DNA of 64,000 bases, from the NCBI GenBank assembly GCA_002633025.1, contig NMRB01000002.1, forward strand, positions 473,139 through 537,138. The letters run 5' to 3'. Source of the stretch: Notospermus geniculatus. Its lineage: Eukaryota; Nemertea; Pilidiophora; Heteronemertea; Lineidae. Below the pieces are notes generated by a model that searched no databases, had not been told where the DNA came from, and was given only the letters and a program-made list of their open reading frames with translations. How positions within the stretch are numbered: the stretch's first letter is position 1; each line of letters opens with the position of its first letter. The position numbers were made by a program, and so were the translations under genes. Shown here in pieces: positions 19,201 to 29,452 of this stretch.

Positions 19201-20856
19201 CTCCCTTCAACAGAGGACAGGGTATTTTATTTATTTTTCTGAAACACTAATGTACCGTAATTCGTTATTTTTTTATCCCTCAGATTTTGCCATGATGTAT
19301 TTGACAAAGATTACAAAGCAACAATAGGAGTTGACTTTGAAGTGGAGAAGTTCAGTATCCTGTCAATGCCATTTAACCTTCAAATGTGAGTATGAAGACT
19401 TTCATTTTCATGTTCTTTCTGAGACCAGAAGTATTGATTTGTCAGACTGATCATTTTTCATCAAGATTGCCACAACAAATTCCAGTGATAACCGACATGA
19501 TTTGTGTTCTTTCAGTTGGGACACTGCTGGTCAAGAACGATTTAAATGTATTGCTGCTGCATATTACAGAGGAGCTCAAGGTAAGTGCTGGCTTCCTTTG
19601 AGTTGACTCTCCAAATTCCAATAGGCCTAAAAGGGCTAAAACTGTAGAAGACATTAAAGTTTGGTGAAAAATATTCCCTCTTCGCTTCAGCTAAGAATGA
19701 ATCTCAGGACCAACCATCCAAGGTCACTAATATCTTTGAGAACAATTTGTGAGCATCTTGCCTACATCAAAGGCCTGCTATTTGATCACTCTTGGTTTTC
19801 TGGGCATGTTTGTCCTTCTGAAGATCTGAAAGTTCTGTTTGTCCATTTCCAGCTGTGATAGCCACATTTGATATGAGTAACACATTTTCATTGGAGAACT
19901 GCCAGCGTTGGATGGAGGATGCTTGTGAGAATGCTTCAGAGCCCTTGAAGTTTCTTGTAGGATCAAAGAAGGATCTTATAGTAAGTTATTTACATGATCA
20001 TCTCATACCTCACAACTCAAACTGGTCAAAGGTAAAGAATATGAATAAAGCGTGCTATGGATGCTTTGAGATTCTTGCTCGATGGACAGATTGATATCCG
20101 TACATGTCGTCACAGCACTGACCATACCTCCTACTTCAAAGTTCAGCACTACATCACCGAGCCCTTATCTGGCAATCTCCAATGTGCAGAATTCAATGAT
20201 AAAAGGAATGGCAGGAAATATATTCTAACTGCCCAATATTAGTAATATTCTGCAGTATTTCAGAGTTTTTCTTGATCATTTCAGTCAGAGGAGGTCTTCA
20301 ACGAGGTGGACAACAGGGCAAAACGGATCGCCAATGATCTTGGTGCAGAATACTGGCCCTGTTCGTCAAAAACTGGGGAGAATGTCCGAGACCTATTCTT
20401 CAGGATTGCAACGTTAACATTTGAGAACGCTGTTTTACAAGAATTAGACAAATCAAAGGCTTCTGTCACAATAGGAACACTGAGTATGTACAAATGGTTG
20501 ATTTGCTTGGTGCTCATTGAAATCAAATTGGACTTTGAAGAAATGCTAAGACATCATGCTCTATGAATAGAAGTGACCAGTTTTGGACTAAACCTTGAGT
20601 GTGTCCTGGATAGAGGTGTCCTCCTGGCACAGGTGTCTGCTAAGAATGGTTCCACTTTACTGTTTCCTGATCTATAGAGCCTGGATAATCAATGTTAACT
20701 AGCTGATAACTCCTTGATCTATTGATGATCTATTGTTGATCTATTCTAAGCAGCTATTCATCGTCCATTTCTCCTCTTTCAGAGCTCGACAGGACCAACC
20801 CTGACAAATTCCAACGTTCACATCATAGAGCCAAGTTTCCATGCTGTAACACTTAA
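10299..20856 (+). CDS. rab34/36: RAB34/RAB36-like small GTPase, eight exons
   Basis: This is a Rab-family GTPase, a membrane-bound switch in vesicle traffic. RAB34 and RAB36 act at Golgi and lysosome positioning, and RAB34 also in ciliary vesicle formation. Exons are 10299-10367, 10507-10598, 10823-10888, 19284-19385, 19516-19580, 19853-19980, 20285-20483 and 20783-20856, giving 264 residues in a continuous frame. Visible motifs are P-loop GDVAVGKTCL, switch I region DYKATIGVDFEVEKF, switch II WDTAGQERFKCIAAAYYRGAQ (whose KCIA run is RAB34/36-specific), GSKKDL in place of the usual NKxD, SSKTGEN, and a C-terminal CCNT suited to geranylgeranylation. The N-terminal FHHAVRSACA resembles RAB34 more than RAB36. 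Intron 3 is 8.4 kb and contains another gene on the same strand. A poly(A) signal is at 21863-21868. Confidence 0.93.
11042..14731 (+). CDS. Pogo/Tigger transposase-derived protein, nested in the RAB34/36-like intron
   Basis: Exons are 11042-13546 and 13802-14731 (GTGAGA donor, TTTACAG acceptor, phase 0), giving 1144 residues. Residues 1-390 are Ser/Asn/Gln-rich and repetitive. Two basic clusters (KKRRRTRRPRK, KPKRKRKSRKR) could be nuclear localisation signals. A CENP-B-type helix-turn-helix follows (IPLWRKIEILNEF ... GWLDRFKARN), then a DDE_1 region (ERITFCPCVNMDGSEKEALL, SWMTSESFYSYV, NPLNRGVLKSIKSEYR) ending across the splice at WKE-LNSSTILNCFLDVGF, a hallmark of this superfamily. After it comes an acidic/Pro segment and a His/Pro/Gly/Asn-rich tail. 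Two of the three catalytic aspartates appear replaced, the ORF is long and intact, and no terminal repeats flank it. It therefore looks domesticated. Its target and role are unknown. Confidence 0.85.
13885..14954. repeat. Direct duplication of the Tigger-like last exon and 3' UTR, left copy
   Basis: The 1.07 kb to 14954 is repeated almost perfectly at 14956-16035, with an N at 14955 between the copies. Very few substitutions are seen in the coding part (for example T/C at 14530 against 15601). Like the block around 3559, it is cut at the gap on both sides and is best read as an assembly duplicate of one exon. Confidence 0.85.
14956..15802 (+). CDS. Second copy of the Tigger-like C-terminal exon (truncated by gap)
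   Basis: This repeats the coding sequence from the base matching 13885 to the same stop codon. It lacks the splice acceptor and the first 83 bases of exon 2, so it cannot be an independent gene. It encodes the same acidic segment, the helical AVEAIEKVRRFLQINNAWGG stretch and the His/Pro-rich tail. The actual mRNA probably runs through one copy only, ending downstream; AATAAA occurs near 18653. Confidence 0.7.
15842..16042. repeat. Hairpin element in the 3' UTR of the Tigger-like gene
   Basis: GTGACCCGTGACAGCAGAAT at 15842 is inverted at 16042 (CTGTCACGGGTCAC), and the arms also share AGAAGACCCAAG / CTTGGGTCTTCT. The left copy of the duplication has the same hairpin from 14771 and breaks in the right arm at the N at 14955, so the hairpin may have caused the assembly break. 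A transcript through here would form a long stem. Confidence 0.7.
17465..17558. repeat. Two-copy 46-base tandem repeat
   Basis: The unit containing TGATTTCTTTATGCACCCAT and GATGTCTGTTGATGAATGAA occurs twice in direct succession, essentially identical, which points to recent slippage or duplication. Confidence 0.85.
17948..18345. mobile_element. AAT-flanked foldback element (AGAGAGGTT tip)
   Basis: The left arm starts AGAGAGGTTGCACAGC and the right arm ends GCTGCGCAACCTCTCT. Arms of about 110 bases share GGACATCCTTGATAAAAACG and continue to the TTTGATAGA region. AAT flanks both ends (17945-17947 and 18346-18348). The core is AT-rich and non-coding. It belongs to the shared-tip set described in the findings. 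Confidence 0.8.
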
Positions 20857-22578
20857 GAAGAGACCTTGTCACAGATAACTTAAAGGAGTCCAGTTGACAA
20901 AATCTGACTTACTACCTAATACATGTACATGTATAAGAAAGTTCAAGCTGTTGGACAAAATCCAATGACTTGACACTTTCTGTCTGCACAAATCACAAGT
21001 TCTTGTACATGTACATTTCGTAAGATGGATCTGACATAATAATTGTTCCGTCCAAAGGAAAGTGGAATACACTGTGTCCATCCTGTTCATATTTTACAAA
21101 AAAATCATTGCCTTGTGTCCATTTGGTGTTGTCAGTACATTTCTGTGCTGTTTTCTTACAGGTAATGTACTTTTTCGATAATGCTTTGATGAAATTGCTC
21201 ATACCACTGTGTTTGACTTTGGAATGCCATTTTCCCACCTTTCCCAGTCCATAGATTTGACATTTTTCCGTCCAGAAGAATGAATACTCCTTTTCCCCAT
21301 GAGATTGATTCAAATCAGGACAAACAAACTTCTTACTGACATTAGTACGGTACTTAAATTCAGTGCACGGTATATTAGTACTAAATCTTTCATAACAAAT
21401 GCTGAACTTGTCAAAAGTTTTTCATGGTCATGTGATGGTGTACTGACCAATCACATGTTGCCATTTTCCTGGTGCATACTCTTGTCCAATTCCTCATGAT
21501 CATGTGATGGTGTACTGGCCAATCGTGTGTCTCCATTTTCCCCCTGATACCTTGTTTCAATCTCTACACGTCTCGGACACTTCATTTGGATGATGCCGGG
21601 AAAGATACAGCATTTTCATTATCTGGTGTTCAGTAACTGGTAGACTTTTGTGTTGTAATTGTTAGTTAATAGTTTTGAGCAATGTCTTTAAAAGTCTGTC
21701 AATGTCTTCTCTTTTGCATCTTGAACCATGAGTTCATATTGCTCCGCCTTCGGACTACGCGGCCCTATCCTCTCGGTGGAGCGTTGTCCGGAGGAGAAGT
21801 GACTGCAAGCGATGCCTCTACTGGTGCTTCATAGTTGTATACAAAACGAACCTTTTCATTGTAATAAACCAAAATCGTTTTTGAAAAGAGACTCTCCGTG
21901 TAACTTCCTTGATGCATCTGCCTTTACTCGACCGAGTTCGAGGATGAGTTCCGTACCTTCGAAACTCGACGTTTGAGGGAGGGAAAGTTGCGGAGCTGCG
22001 TTCAGTTCCGAACAGTTTCTTGTTGACTGCGGTGTCGAGGCCTACCGGGGGTCGGGCCGCGACCCGCCGGTGTCGTTGCAGGAATACTTTGGCCCTGCAC
22101 CTTTGCGCGGTGGACGTTAGTTCATCAATCCATCAGGTATTTGGAGGACGCAGCTTCAAGCAGACGACCCTTCCTATCGCACTAGAACATACGTTTGTCT
22201 GGAGATTGACGTCTTGCCAACCCGTGAGGAGAGGAGCCCACCACGATGGCTACAGTCAAGAGGCGAACTAAAGACGAACAAACACAAGAGAGACCAATAT
22301 TTTTCAAAGGGAAGAAATTTTATTTGTTGAAATCTCCTTGGAGAATTATAAGGTCAATGAGAAGAGCATGCCGGCAAAATCGTTCTCAAGATAAAGACAG
22401 CTGCTAGAGTGATATCTTCCTGCATGTTGGATAACCGATGAAATTTGAAATCATTTTATTTTTGATACAATATAGCCAAATAAGCACATTTCTATCGGTG
22501 AAATCTTCGTCTCCAAGTCCGTCAAAGCATTGTTTCTACCGTTTTCTACTCTGACAGAGTAGCGATACGTGTATTTCT
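20857..22578. other. RAB34/36-like 3' UTR and spacer
   Basis: The first ~1 kb is probably the Rab 3' UTR, closed by AATAAA at 21863-21868. From about 21740 to 22260 the sequence is unusually GC-rich with several long open frames (for example 22020-22271), but none shows a recognisable domain, start context or splice partner. I do not call a gene there. Confidence 0.45.
21422..21555. repeat. Two-copy 74-base tandem repeat
   Basis: TCATGGTCATGTGATGGTGT at 21422 recurs at 21496 as TCATGATCATGTGATGGTGT, with similar following sequence (ACTG(A/G)CCAATC ... CATTTTCC). It lies in the presumed Rab 3' UTR. Confidence 0.75.
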
Positions 22579-24509
22579 TTAGCCGATCATGAAGTTTTGA
22601 CTCTTACTCGTCTTCTTCTTACGCCGCCGTCTTCTCTGACCGGAACCAGAATTAGAGCCCTGCTGACCAGAGTTAGAATTGGAACCCGAGCCAGAGCCTT
22701 TCTTCGTCTTCCGTCTTCTCTGCTGACCAGAAGCTGAATTGGAACCCGAGCCGGAGCCTTTCCTCGTCTTCCGTCTTCTCTGCTGACCAGAAGCTGAATT
22801 GGAACCCGAGCCGGAGCCTTTCCTCGTCTTCCGTCTTCTCTGCTGACCAGAAGCTGAATTGGAACCCGAGCCGGAGCCTTTCCTCGTCTTCCGACTTCTC
22901 TGCTGACCAGAAGCTGAATTGGAACCCGAGCCTGAACCTTTCCTCGTCTTCCGTCTTCTCTGCTGACCAGAAGCTGAATTGGAACCCGAGCCCGAGCCTT
23001 TCTTCGTCCGCCGACTCTTTTGACCAGAAGCTGAATTAGAACCCGAGCCTGAGTTTTTCCTCGTCCGCCGTCTTTTCGACCTCATTCCCATCTGACCAGA
23101 AGCTGAATTGGAACCCGAGCCATTGCTCTTCCGCCGTCTCTTTTGACCAGAATCCGCGGAACTGGAAACTTGCATCTTCATTCTTCTCATGCTTTTCATC
23201 CCGTGACCATGACCACCAGAACTATTCCACCCTGGAGTGATAAATCACAGAAAAGTGGCAAAGTCAATTTCAGGTCACCAATACGCATTACAATGAACGA
23301 GCTTTCATTTTTCTTTTATTTTGGGCCATTTATAAGAGCATACATGTACACTAGAATAAGAAAACGAAATCTTACCTGATTTCTTAGCCACTTGCTTGAT
23401 ATTTGTTGTGGCGTTACTGACAACCTGCCTGGCAACCTGCTTGATTGTTGCCGTGGCATTCTTGACGATTTTCTTGGCAACCTTCCCAAGTTGTGCTGTG
23501 GCGTTTCCTCCCGCATGCTGCTGGCTCTTCACCACCTTTCCAGCGACCTGTCCGTTCGCTCCGGTGGTGTTCCCTGCTGCACTGGCGTTTGTCGCCGCTC
23601 TTCTAAGTCTCCTCCTCAGACCAGTGATGTCAATATCTGATGGTAAGAGTCAAAAAAGCTTGGCGGAAAAAATGAACAACCCCCGATTCAGAAAATGAGG
23701 GGAACCATTATCCATCTTGCAAAAAAAGTGCATGTAGCTGAATATATTCCATGCTCCTAGACCAGCTGTCAGTATATTCTTGACATTGTTGGTGGATTTG
23801 GTACCGGGAAACGCTTCTTCTTATGAGTGCAAACTTTGGAAAGTTGCAAGTTGAGACACAGCGAACAGCATTGGTTTGGATCTGTTCTCTCAGTGAAAGT
23901 AATACTCGATGACCTACCTCTGTCCTCCACTCCATCCGACCAGCCCCATGTAATGCAAGCAACCTAGGCGATGAATATGGAAATAATAGACTTTGGTAGG
24001 GAGTTTTCGCAAAGCCCCCGAAACGCCGACGCGAACGTCGATCCTATTGTTCGGTGCTCTCTTCGTGGCATCAACAATGGGTTTGGTGTTCGCGTTGGCG
24101 TTTCGGGGCTTTGCGAAAACTCCCTATTATTGCCGTCAAGAACGTTAGCATACCCGATACTCTGATGTCACATGCCGTCAAGAACTTAGCAATAGCATAC
24201 TCTGATGTCGCCAAGAAACCTATCTATGCAGGAGAGGCAAAAAAACAAATTTCGTAGCTGCTGAATCGGGCGCTTTGAAGTTTTAAATTGAAAAAAAAAT
24301 CGAATTCAATTACACACATAATCTTCTTTGTGTTTACGACGGTTCATTATATCGATGTTGATCGATCCGGGCAAAATAGATGACGTATAGGCTAATTGCA
24401 GCCACTTCGTGCAAGTGCAATTATTGAAAAAAAATGTATCAAGGGAAGTGACTCTGAGACTACTCACGGAAAGGAAGACGAATATAGCTAAGTGACACTT
24501 CAGCCACAT
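22579..24509 (-). CDS. Secreted cationic repeat protein, four exons
   Basis: I recognise no family. Exons in transcription order are 24509-24468, 23963-23918, 23636-23376 and 23231-22579, with consistent phases (0, 1, 1), giving 333 residues. Exon 1 and the start of exon 2 encode a signal peptide (MWLKCHLAIFVFLS-VACITWG). Exon 3 encodes an Ala/Val/Lys-rich segment with repeated amphipathic helix-like motifs (GKVAKKIVKNATATIKQVAR, NATTNIKQVAKKSG) and several N-x-S/T glycosylation sites. Exon 4 encodes about eight copies of a 20-residue unit such as SGSGSNSASGQQRRRKTRKG, each with a basic cluster. The product is strongly basic. It could be an extracellular matrix, adhesive or mineral-associated protein, a multi-peptide precursor cut at dibasic sites, or a host-defence protein; the sequence does not decide. 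A TATA box is at 24571-24578, and poly(A) signals lie near 22455-22460. Confidence 0.75.
22681..23040 (-). repeat. 60-base coding tandem repeat
   Basis: Six units of exactly 60 bases, with more divergent units on either side, encode the GSGSGSNSASGQ plus basic-cluster motif. Neighbouring units differ by only a few bases, so the array has been homogenised recently. Unit number is likely to vary between individuals. Confidence 0.9.
23998..24125. mobile_element. 128-base foldback element in an intron
   Basis: AGGGAGTTTTCGCAAAGCCC at 23998 is inverted at 24106-24125, with arms extending through CCGAAACGCC(G)ACGCGAAC. It lies in intron 1 of the cationic repeat gene. TA flanks both ends, but the three-base flanks do not match each other. 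Confidence 0.8.
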
Positions 24510-24570
24510 TTCGACGTCTTCTTCGCAACACGATATAGAAGACACTCGGGCAATATCGAACTTTGAGTTC

Positions 24571-24578
24571 TATTTATA
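24571..24578 (-). promoter_or_regulatory. TATA box of the cationic repeat gene
   Basis: TATAAATA on the minus strand lies about 62 bases upstream of the ATG at 24509, which fits a core promoter with a short 5' UTR. A tightly regulated, tissue-specific promoter is an inference from the TATA box. Confidence 0.6.
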
Positions 24579-24972
24579 CCAGCTTAAGAATTCATTAAAT
24601 GTCACTTGAGATGCTCTCTGGTATCAGCTTGATTCTCGCCCATGGTAAAGTCAATGCCTCTGATAAAAATGCAAACATCTTCTTCCATTATTATACTACC
24701 TGTCATTACTATAAATTGATCGCAAATAATCTTTATTTGTACAGGAATAGTATAACCATCTCCTATTGGAAATATCAACAAACATTACATTTTCGGACAG
24801 TATCGACTCCGATCGAGACTCGTGCTGTATACACAATAAAAGTCGGTGATAATGCGTTAGGCCTACGTCTGCGTTGAAATGAAGGCCTACGATGAAGGGT
24901 CAGCAGTCCCTCTGTGGTTTCGTGATAATCAGAAGTCTGTGCAAATACCGAAAAGGAAGATTGGACGACTCA

Positions 24973-26612
24973 TCACTCATCCCCAGCAAGTTCATATATA
25001 GTCCTAACGTTTTCCATCGATTGCATTTTAGAGTGGGAATTCAAAATGCTGATCAGATAACAGCTCGAACTTCCTGCACTAACGCCGACAGCGAATGCTG
25101 AACATATAGCTTTTTCGGCGCAGCGAACTGAGCACTCCGCGAAATCCATGTTCGTATGGAATTCTTTCACACTTCCTTTGGCAGGGATGGCCTTGGCAAC
25201 GAAGGATCCGTACGTGATTGTTGAATCTGAAACAGACGAAGTAGATTGTACCTGCCCACAACAACGCCCCGTCTCCCAGCTACAGCCAAGATCGGAGGCC
25301 CTCCGGTGGCTACTGGGAGGGGCGGATGGCATGACTCCTCCGGCTGGATTGGGACTCTGATCGAGTGCGACATCTAGCTACGGTGAATAGTTACCTACCT
25401 TTCTTGCTGAGTAAGTTATTATTGCTTGAGGGTGAACGTGGATGCTCACATAACACGCTCTTCAACCAACATATGAGGCTGTTGTTGTGGTACTGAACGA
25501 CCTTACACATGCTGTTCTTGGTGCATAATCTTGCGCACGTTTCAGCCGTAACCTTGTAGAAAGGCTCTAGGTCATTCCCCCAACAGTCCCCACTTTGCCA
25601 TCGATATCCATCCGGAACCACTAGGCCTACAAGAGAGAATAAAAATTATACCGTATCGATACATGTATTTGGTTTCTCCACAATCACGATTTTCCTAACT
25701 ATTGCGTTTTTTCTGGGACACCCTGTAGAATGTTTCTAAACCACAAAGTTAACTGGGTACGGATCTAGCCATGGCAATACTTTGAGCAAGCCATATATCA
25801 GCTACCCACATATTAGGCCTACGTTACGTTACAAAATCTCTCCAGTGGTGAGATACATTATTTTTCAGCAATGAGAGACTTTGTAACGTTACAAAATCTC
25901 TCCAGTGGTGAGATTTTGTAACATTATTTTTANATGAGATATTTTGTAAGGTTACAAAATCTCTCATTGCTAAAAATACATGTAATGTTACAAAATCTCA
26001 CCACTGGAGAGATTTTGTAACCTTACAAAATCTCTCATTGCTGAAAAATAATGTTACAAAATCTCACCACTGGAGAGATTTTGTAACGTAACAAAGTCTC
26101 TCATTGCTAAAAATAATGTTACAAAATCTCACCGCCGGAGAGATTTTGTAACGTTATCTGGAATTTTTGAAAAAGGCAGACCTTTGACACTCGTTCTAGT
26201 TATACGTCTTTAAAGGTGCTCTAGTTCGAATTGTAAACATTACGGTTTGTTTATTTACATGGTTGATTATAATAGTTATTTTTCCTCGGACAGGTGGCAG
26301 CACCGTGTATACCAATTAAAACATTAATGTTATCTATTTTTATATCTATTTTGATAAATATTCTTGTAACTGAAATATATTTGATTTTACGCTCAAAAAC
26401 AAGCAAAATGTTGTGAAAGAAAGGCGAGATTTAATTCGATTTTATCTGATTTGTTAGTACCAGAGGTTGACAATAGGTGGCACACCGTAATGTTTACAAT
26501 TCGAACTAGAGCACCTTTAATTCTAAGTCGGCATTTGGTCGCACTCACCTATACCCTCACTGGCAGCGAAATGATAGACCAGAACCAAACTGAGGAGGAA
26601 GAACGGCCGCAT
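24973..26612 (-). CDS. Small secreted Cys-rich protein with PAN/apple-like segments
   Basis: Exons in transcription order are 26612-26549, 25626-25399 and 25343-24973. Phase 1 is kept at both junctions and the total is 220 residues. The start gives a signal peptide (MRPFFLLSLVLVYHFAASEG). Two Cys-rich segments follow. The first (GDCWGNDLEPFYKVTAETCA, RLCTKNSMCKVVQY, ICWLK, VLCE) and the second (LGCSWETGRCCG, ECSVRCAEKAICSAFAVG, SSCYL) both have the WGxDL/ETCA-RLC-x-C-x-C spacing of PAN/apple or WSC-like modules, which bind carbohydrate or protein. The first intron (25627-26548) contains a palindromic satellite and a MITE. A poly(A) signal is near 24732-24737. The exact domain name is uncertain, but the secreted Cys-rich nature is well supported. 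Confidence 0.7.
25835..26157. repeat. Palindromic satellite around an N
   Basis: Units of about 80 bases combine a self-complementary GTTACAAAATCTC ... GAGATTTTGTAAC core with the linker TCTCATTGCTGAAAAATAAT. About three units lie right of the N at 25933, and roughly one and a half in opposite orientation lie left of it. Each unit is itself a hairpin. The array probably collapsed or broke at this point in assembly. Confidence 0.8.
26210..26521. mobile_element. Foldback element with 37-base arms
   Basis: TTAAAGGTGCTCTAGTTCGA with ATTGTAAACATTACGGT at 26210-26246 is inverted at 26484-26521. The core is AT-rich and has no ORF. It lies in intron 1 of the PAN-like gene. A TTAA-like outer sequence on both sides would suit a piggyBac-type target, but this is weak. 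Confidence 0.8.
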
Positions 26613-27714
26613 ATTCCCGTCCTGGGATTATTGCTGTGACCCCGATGCTGTTTGGATTATAATTCCTTCCAAATAAATTTCTGCGTATGAGTATCGACAA
26701 GACATAAAGCGAAGATAGGTTACATTGAATTCCCCAGTGCACAAGGAGATCGAAAAGGTCAAGTCCTACTTCATGAAGAAACCCACCGAGAACTACCTCG
26801 TACCAGACTAAAACGTGCCCATGGTTACCCTTTCTGTGTGTACGCTTACTTTGTTAATGGACCAATTCCGTCTCCACCATTGGACCTGTTTGCCCGGAAA
26901 TGGACCCTAGTTGATCAGAAACTGTATCATGGCATAACTCGATATTCTGTTAATACCGTCAAGCTGCTCATACAACGTAACATGTCCCTTTTACTGACGA
27001 TGTCGCTGCCACCATCATCACCACCACCAGTTTCATTTGTAGCGATGCGTGCTAACGGTCATCTGTCATTAGTTTGCCGACTTGTGTAGAATTACAATCT
27101 AATATCTCTACGATATGATCGTTGCTATTCATGAAATCGAAAAGAAACAAGCGGCGATAAATATGTTGCTGCAGAGAGCAGCTGCAGATTCTTATCTGAA
27201 ACACCATAAGCAATAAAGGAACTTCTGCCGTCGTTTGATTCGTCAATGTTGTTGTCAATTTACCAATTCCTCACGAGTCCTTGATACCCAGTATTCTAAA
27301 GTGCACTGCCCGTACGTTATACCGTACATTGCTGGACCACGATGAAGCTGCAACCCATGCCACAAAAGTACCTTCCCGTACAGTGATTTGACCAGTTTCT
27401 GCCGATTTGTCGAACGAATTGCTTCCTTTAATACAGGCCACTGCTGATGCAAAAGGAAATACGTCCTTCAGGCTTGCATAGGTCATAGGGCCTCTGATGA
27501 ACATTCAGCAGCGATTGCCGTCGAGGGAGAGTCTTCAACGTGAGGTAAGAGTTTCGACTGGTATTGTATTGTCAGGTATTTTTTATAGTTCCATATATAC
27601 ATGTAGTTCGTTCTTCTACGAAGAGGTCTCATTTTCAAGTACTTCAACTCGATGCTGCTTTGCCTTGGCCGAATCTCTATGGATTCAATTCAATAACCGC
27701 ATTTGTCGTTCTAG
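26613..27714. other. Spacer between divergent secreted-protein genes
   Basis: This lies between the minus-strand PAN-like gene and the plus-strand LDL-A gene, so it should hold both promoters. I see no clear TATA box and no supported coding exon. Several overlapping short ORFs are present without domains or codon-level support. Confidence 0.4.
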
Positions 27715-29452
27715 ATGGATGTGCTTTTGGTTCTGGTGTTGCTGCTCGTGTCAACATCTCTTCCAAGCGACGGATTTAGGCGAGGCCGCGGTATGTTTTA
27801 AATAATCATTAAATAAGTACCGTAGCTTAACCAGGATTCAGCGACAAAATGCCAAACCTTACCAGGTTTCACTCTGGCAATATTGTACTGCATACAAAAA
27901 TATATTTTTGATACAAATCATGTCTGAGGCGCACAGCGATGAGCCCACGAACCAGTTAGGTCACGGTGACCGAAATCGTTGTCCTTCTCTTCTAGGCCCG
28001 CCGCATTTCAGGAGACACCGTCCACCCTGCAGGAGATACGAGGCGCGTTGTCCAACGAACATCTGCATTCGGGCGGAATGGCTATGCGACGGCGATAACG
28101 ACTGCGGTGACAACTGGGACGAGTCACCGTTTTTCTGCGAACCGCCTACGACTTCCACAACTACAACTACGCCATCCACAACGACAGCTCCCCCAGGTAA
28201 GCCTTTTTGAGAATCATTTAAAGCACAAACCATCACAGAGGTGGGTCAATTGGAAAAAAAGAAAGGATCCTTTTTGATTATATTATTATAAACTGTATTG
28301 CAGCGAAGACAGGGCATAGGCCTATGTGGCAAGTCTATAGTCTCCGTGAACAGCAACAACGCAGTGGTTGTTGAAAGCATGGGATGTTGTTCCAATACGC
28401 AAATAGCCTTGTTTGTGTGAGAATAAAAATCATAAACTGAATCATCTAATTTTCTTTTTCAGTCAAAAAATGCGGTAAGTTCAGTGTCACCATTTCCTTC
28501 TTTGCAATTCAAGTTAAAAAAGACTATAGGGTCGTATTTTAGAACGTTCCTTAACGAAGGCCGACCTTAAGTCTATTGTAAAACCATCGAGAACAATAGA
28601 TTTATAAGGTGGACATTAATGTTATAAAGGAACGTTCTAAAATACCAATCTACATGTATATGTAGCCTAGTTGGTTGTTTTCCTGTTTTTAGCCAACCAC
28701 ACACACACACACACACAAACACACGCACACAAGACGTCAACATTTATGTAGGCCTACATGTTCAGTATGCATGTATGTCTGTGTTTCCCCGGTTGGTCGG
28801 CATAGAATGTCAAGGCCATCCCAAATCGGCTAACTGTGGACATTAGATTTGATCACATTGGCAATATGTCATATTCTTCGTTCTTTAGAAGTGAGAGGGG
28901 ATGGCCTGCCAGTGTCCAGTGGGATGGCAAGATGCGATTACAGTAAGTAACTGATTAACCAAATGGACATCAATGAAACTTACAAAAAGAGGTAGAAGCG
29001 ATGTGATGAATTAATAAGAAAATCGTGTACGACTGTGAACTTATTTATGTCGAATAAATGTAACCACAGGTAAAACGCCAATGAGACTCGTCTCACGACA
29101 ATCCACTTGTCCTGTTTCAGCGGTAGAAACAGACGGAACACTTGTTTTGAATACCGCTCCCAGGTGTTTCCCCAAGGAAATCTGTAGTTCAAGTAGTTCA
29201 AGCAGTTCAAGTAGTTCAAGCAGTTCAAGTAGTTCAAGCAGTGAAAGCAACAGCTGTGACTGCAGCGGCAAAAACAGTGACAGCAACAGTAGCAGCTCTG
29301 ATGAAAGTAACAGCAGTAGTAGCGACAGTAGCTGCAGTGAAAGCAGCAGCAGCTCGCCTAGCTGCAGTAAAAGTAGCAGCAGCAGCAGCAGTAGCAGTAG
29401 TAGCAGCAGCAGCAGCAGTAGTAGTAGCAGCAGCAGCAGCAGCAGGAAATAA
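27715..29452 (+). CDS. Secreted LDL-receptor class A protein with poly-serine tail
   Basis: Exons are 27715-27790, 27996-28196, 28463-28474, 28889-28942 and 29121-29452, with every intron in phase 1, giving 224 residues. A signal peptide ([20 protein letters not shown]) is followed by one LDL-A module with all six cysteines and the calcium-site acidic cluster ([32 protein letters not shown]), a Thr/Pro-rich mucin-like linker, a 12-base micro-exon (VKKC), a short Cys-containing segment, and a tail of about 90 residues that is mostly serine interrupted by D, E, N, K and a few Cys. LDL-A modules bind ligands through calcium. The serine runs could be heavily phosphorylated or glycosylated. AATAAA is at 29532-29537. 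The micro-exon is the least certain element. Confidence 0.75.
28529..28647. mobile_element. Short foldback element in an intron of the LDL-A gene
   Basis: GGTCGTATTTTAGAACGTTCCTT near 28529 is inverted as AAGGAACGTTCTAAAATACC ending near 28647. The core is about 75 bases and non-coding. Confidence 0.75.
28697..28716. repeat. AC dinucleotide microsatellite
   Basis: A run of about ten AC units, with imperfect continuation to 28730, lies in intron 3 of the LDL-A gene. Confidence 0.9.
29184..29449 (+). repeat. Coding serine-codon microsatellite
   Basis: The sequence alternates TCA/AGT/AGC serine codons: first a 12-base pattern AGTTCAAGTAGT, then AGC/AGT triplet runs with interspersed D, E, N and K codons. 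The frame stays open to the stop at 29450-29452. Length polymorphism is expected. Confidence 0.85.

Larger units (their letters stand above)
16043..19283. other. Rest of RAB34/36-like intron 3
   Basis: No further exon is supported. The sequence is AT-rich and contains a two-copy 46-base tandem repeat, one AAT-flanked hairpin element (17948-18345) and a candidate poly(A) signal for the nested gene near 18653. Short ORFs here have no recognisable features. Confidence 0.6.

Noticed and set aside
22020-22271. GC-rich 83-residue ORF downstream of the Rab gene
   Set aside because: No domain, no promoter or splice signals that fit, and Arg/Cys-rich composition expected from GC-rich non-coding DNA.
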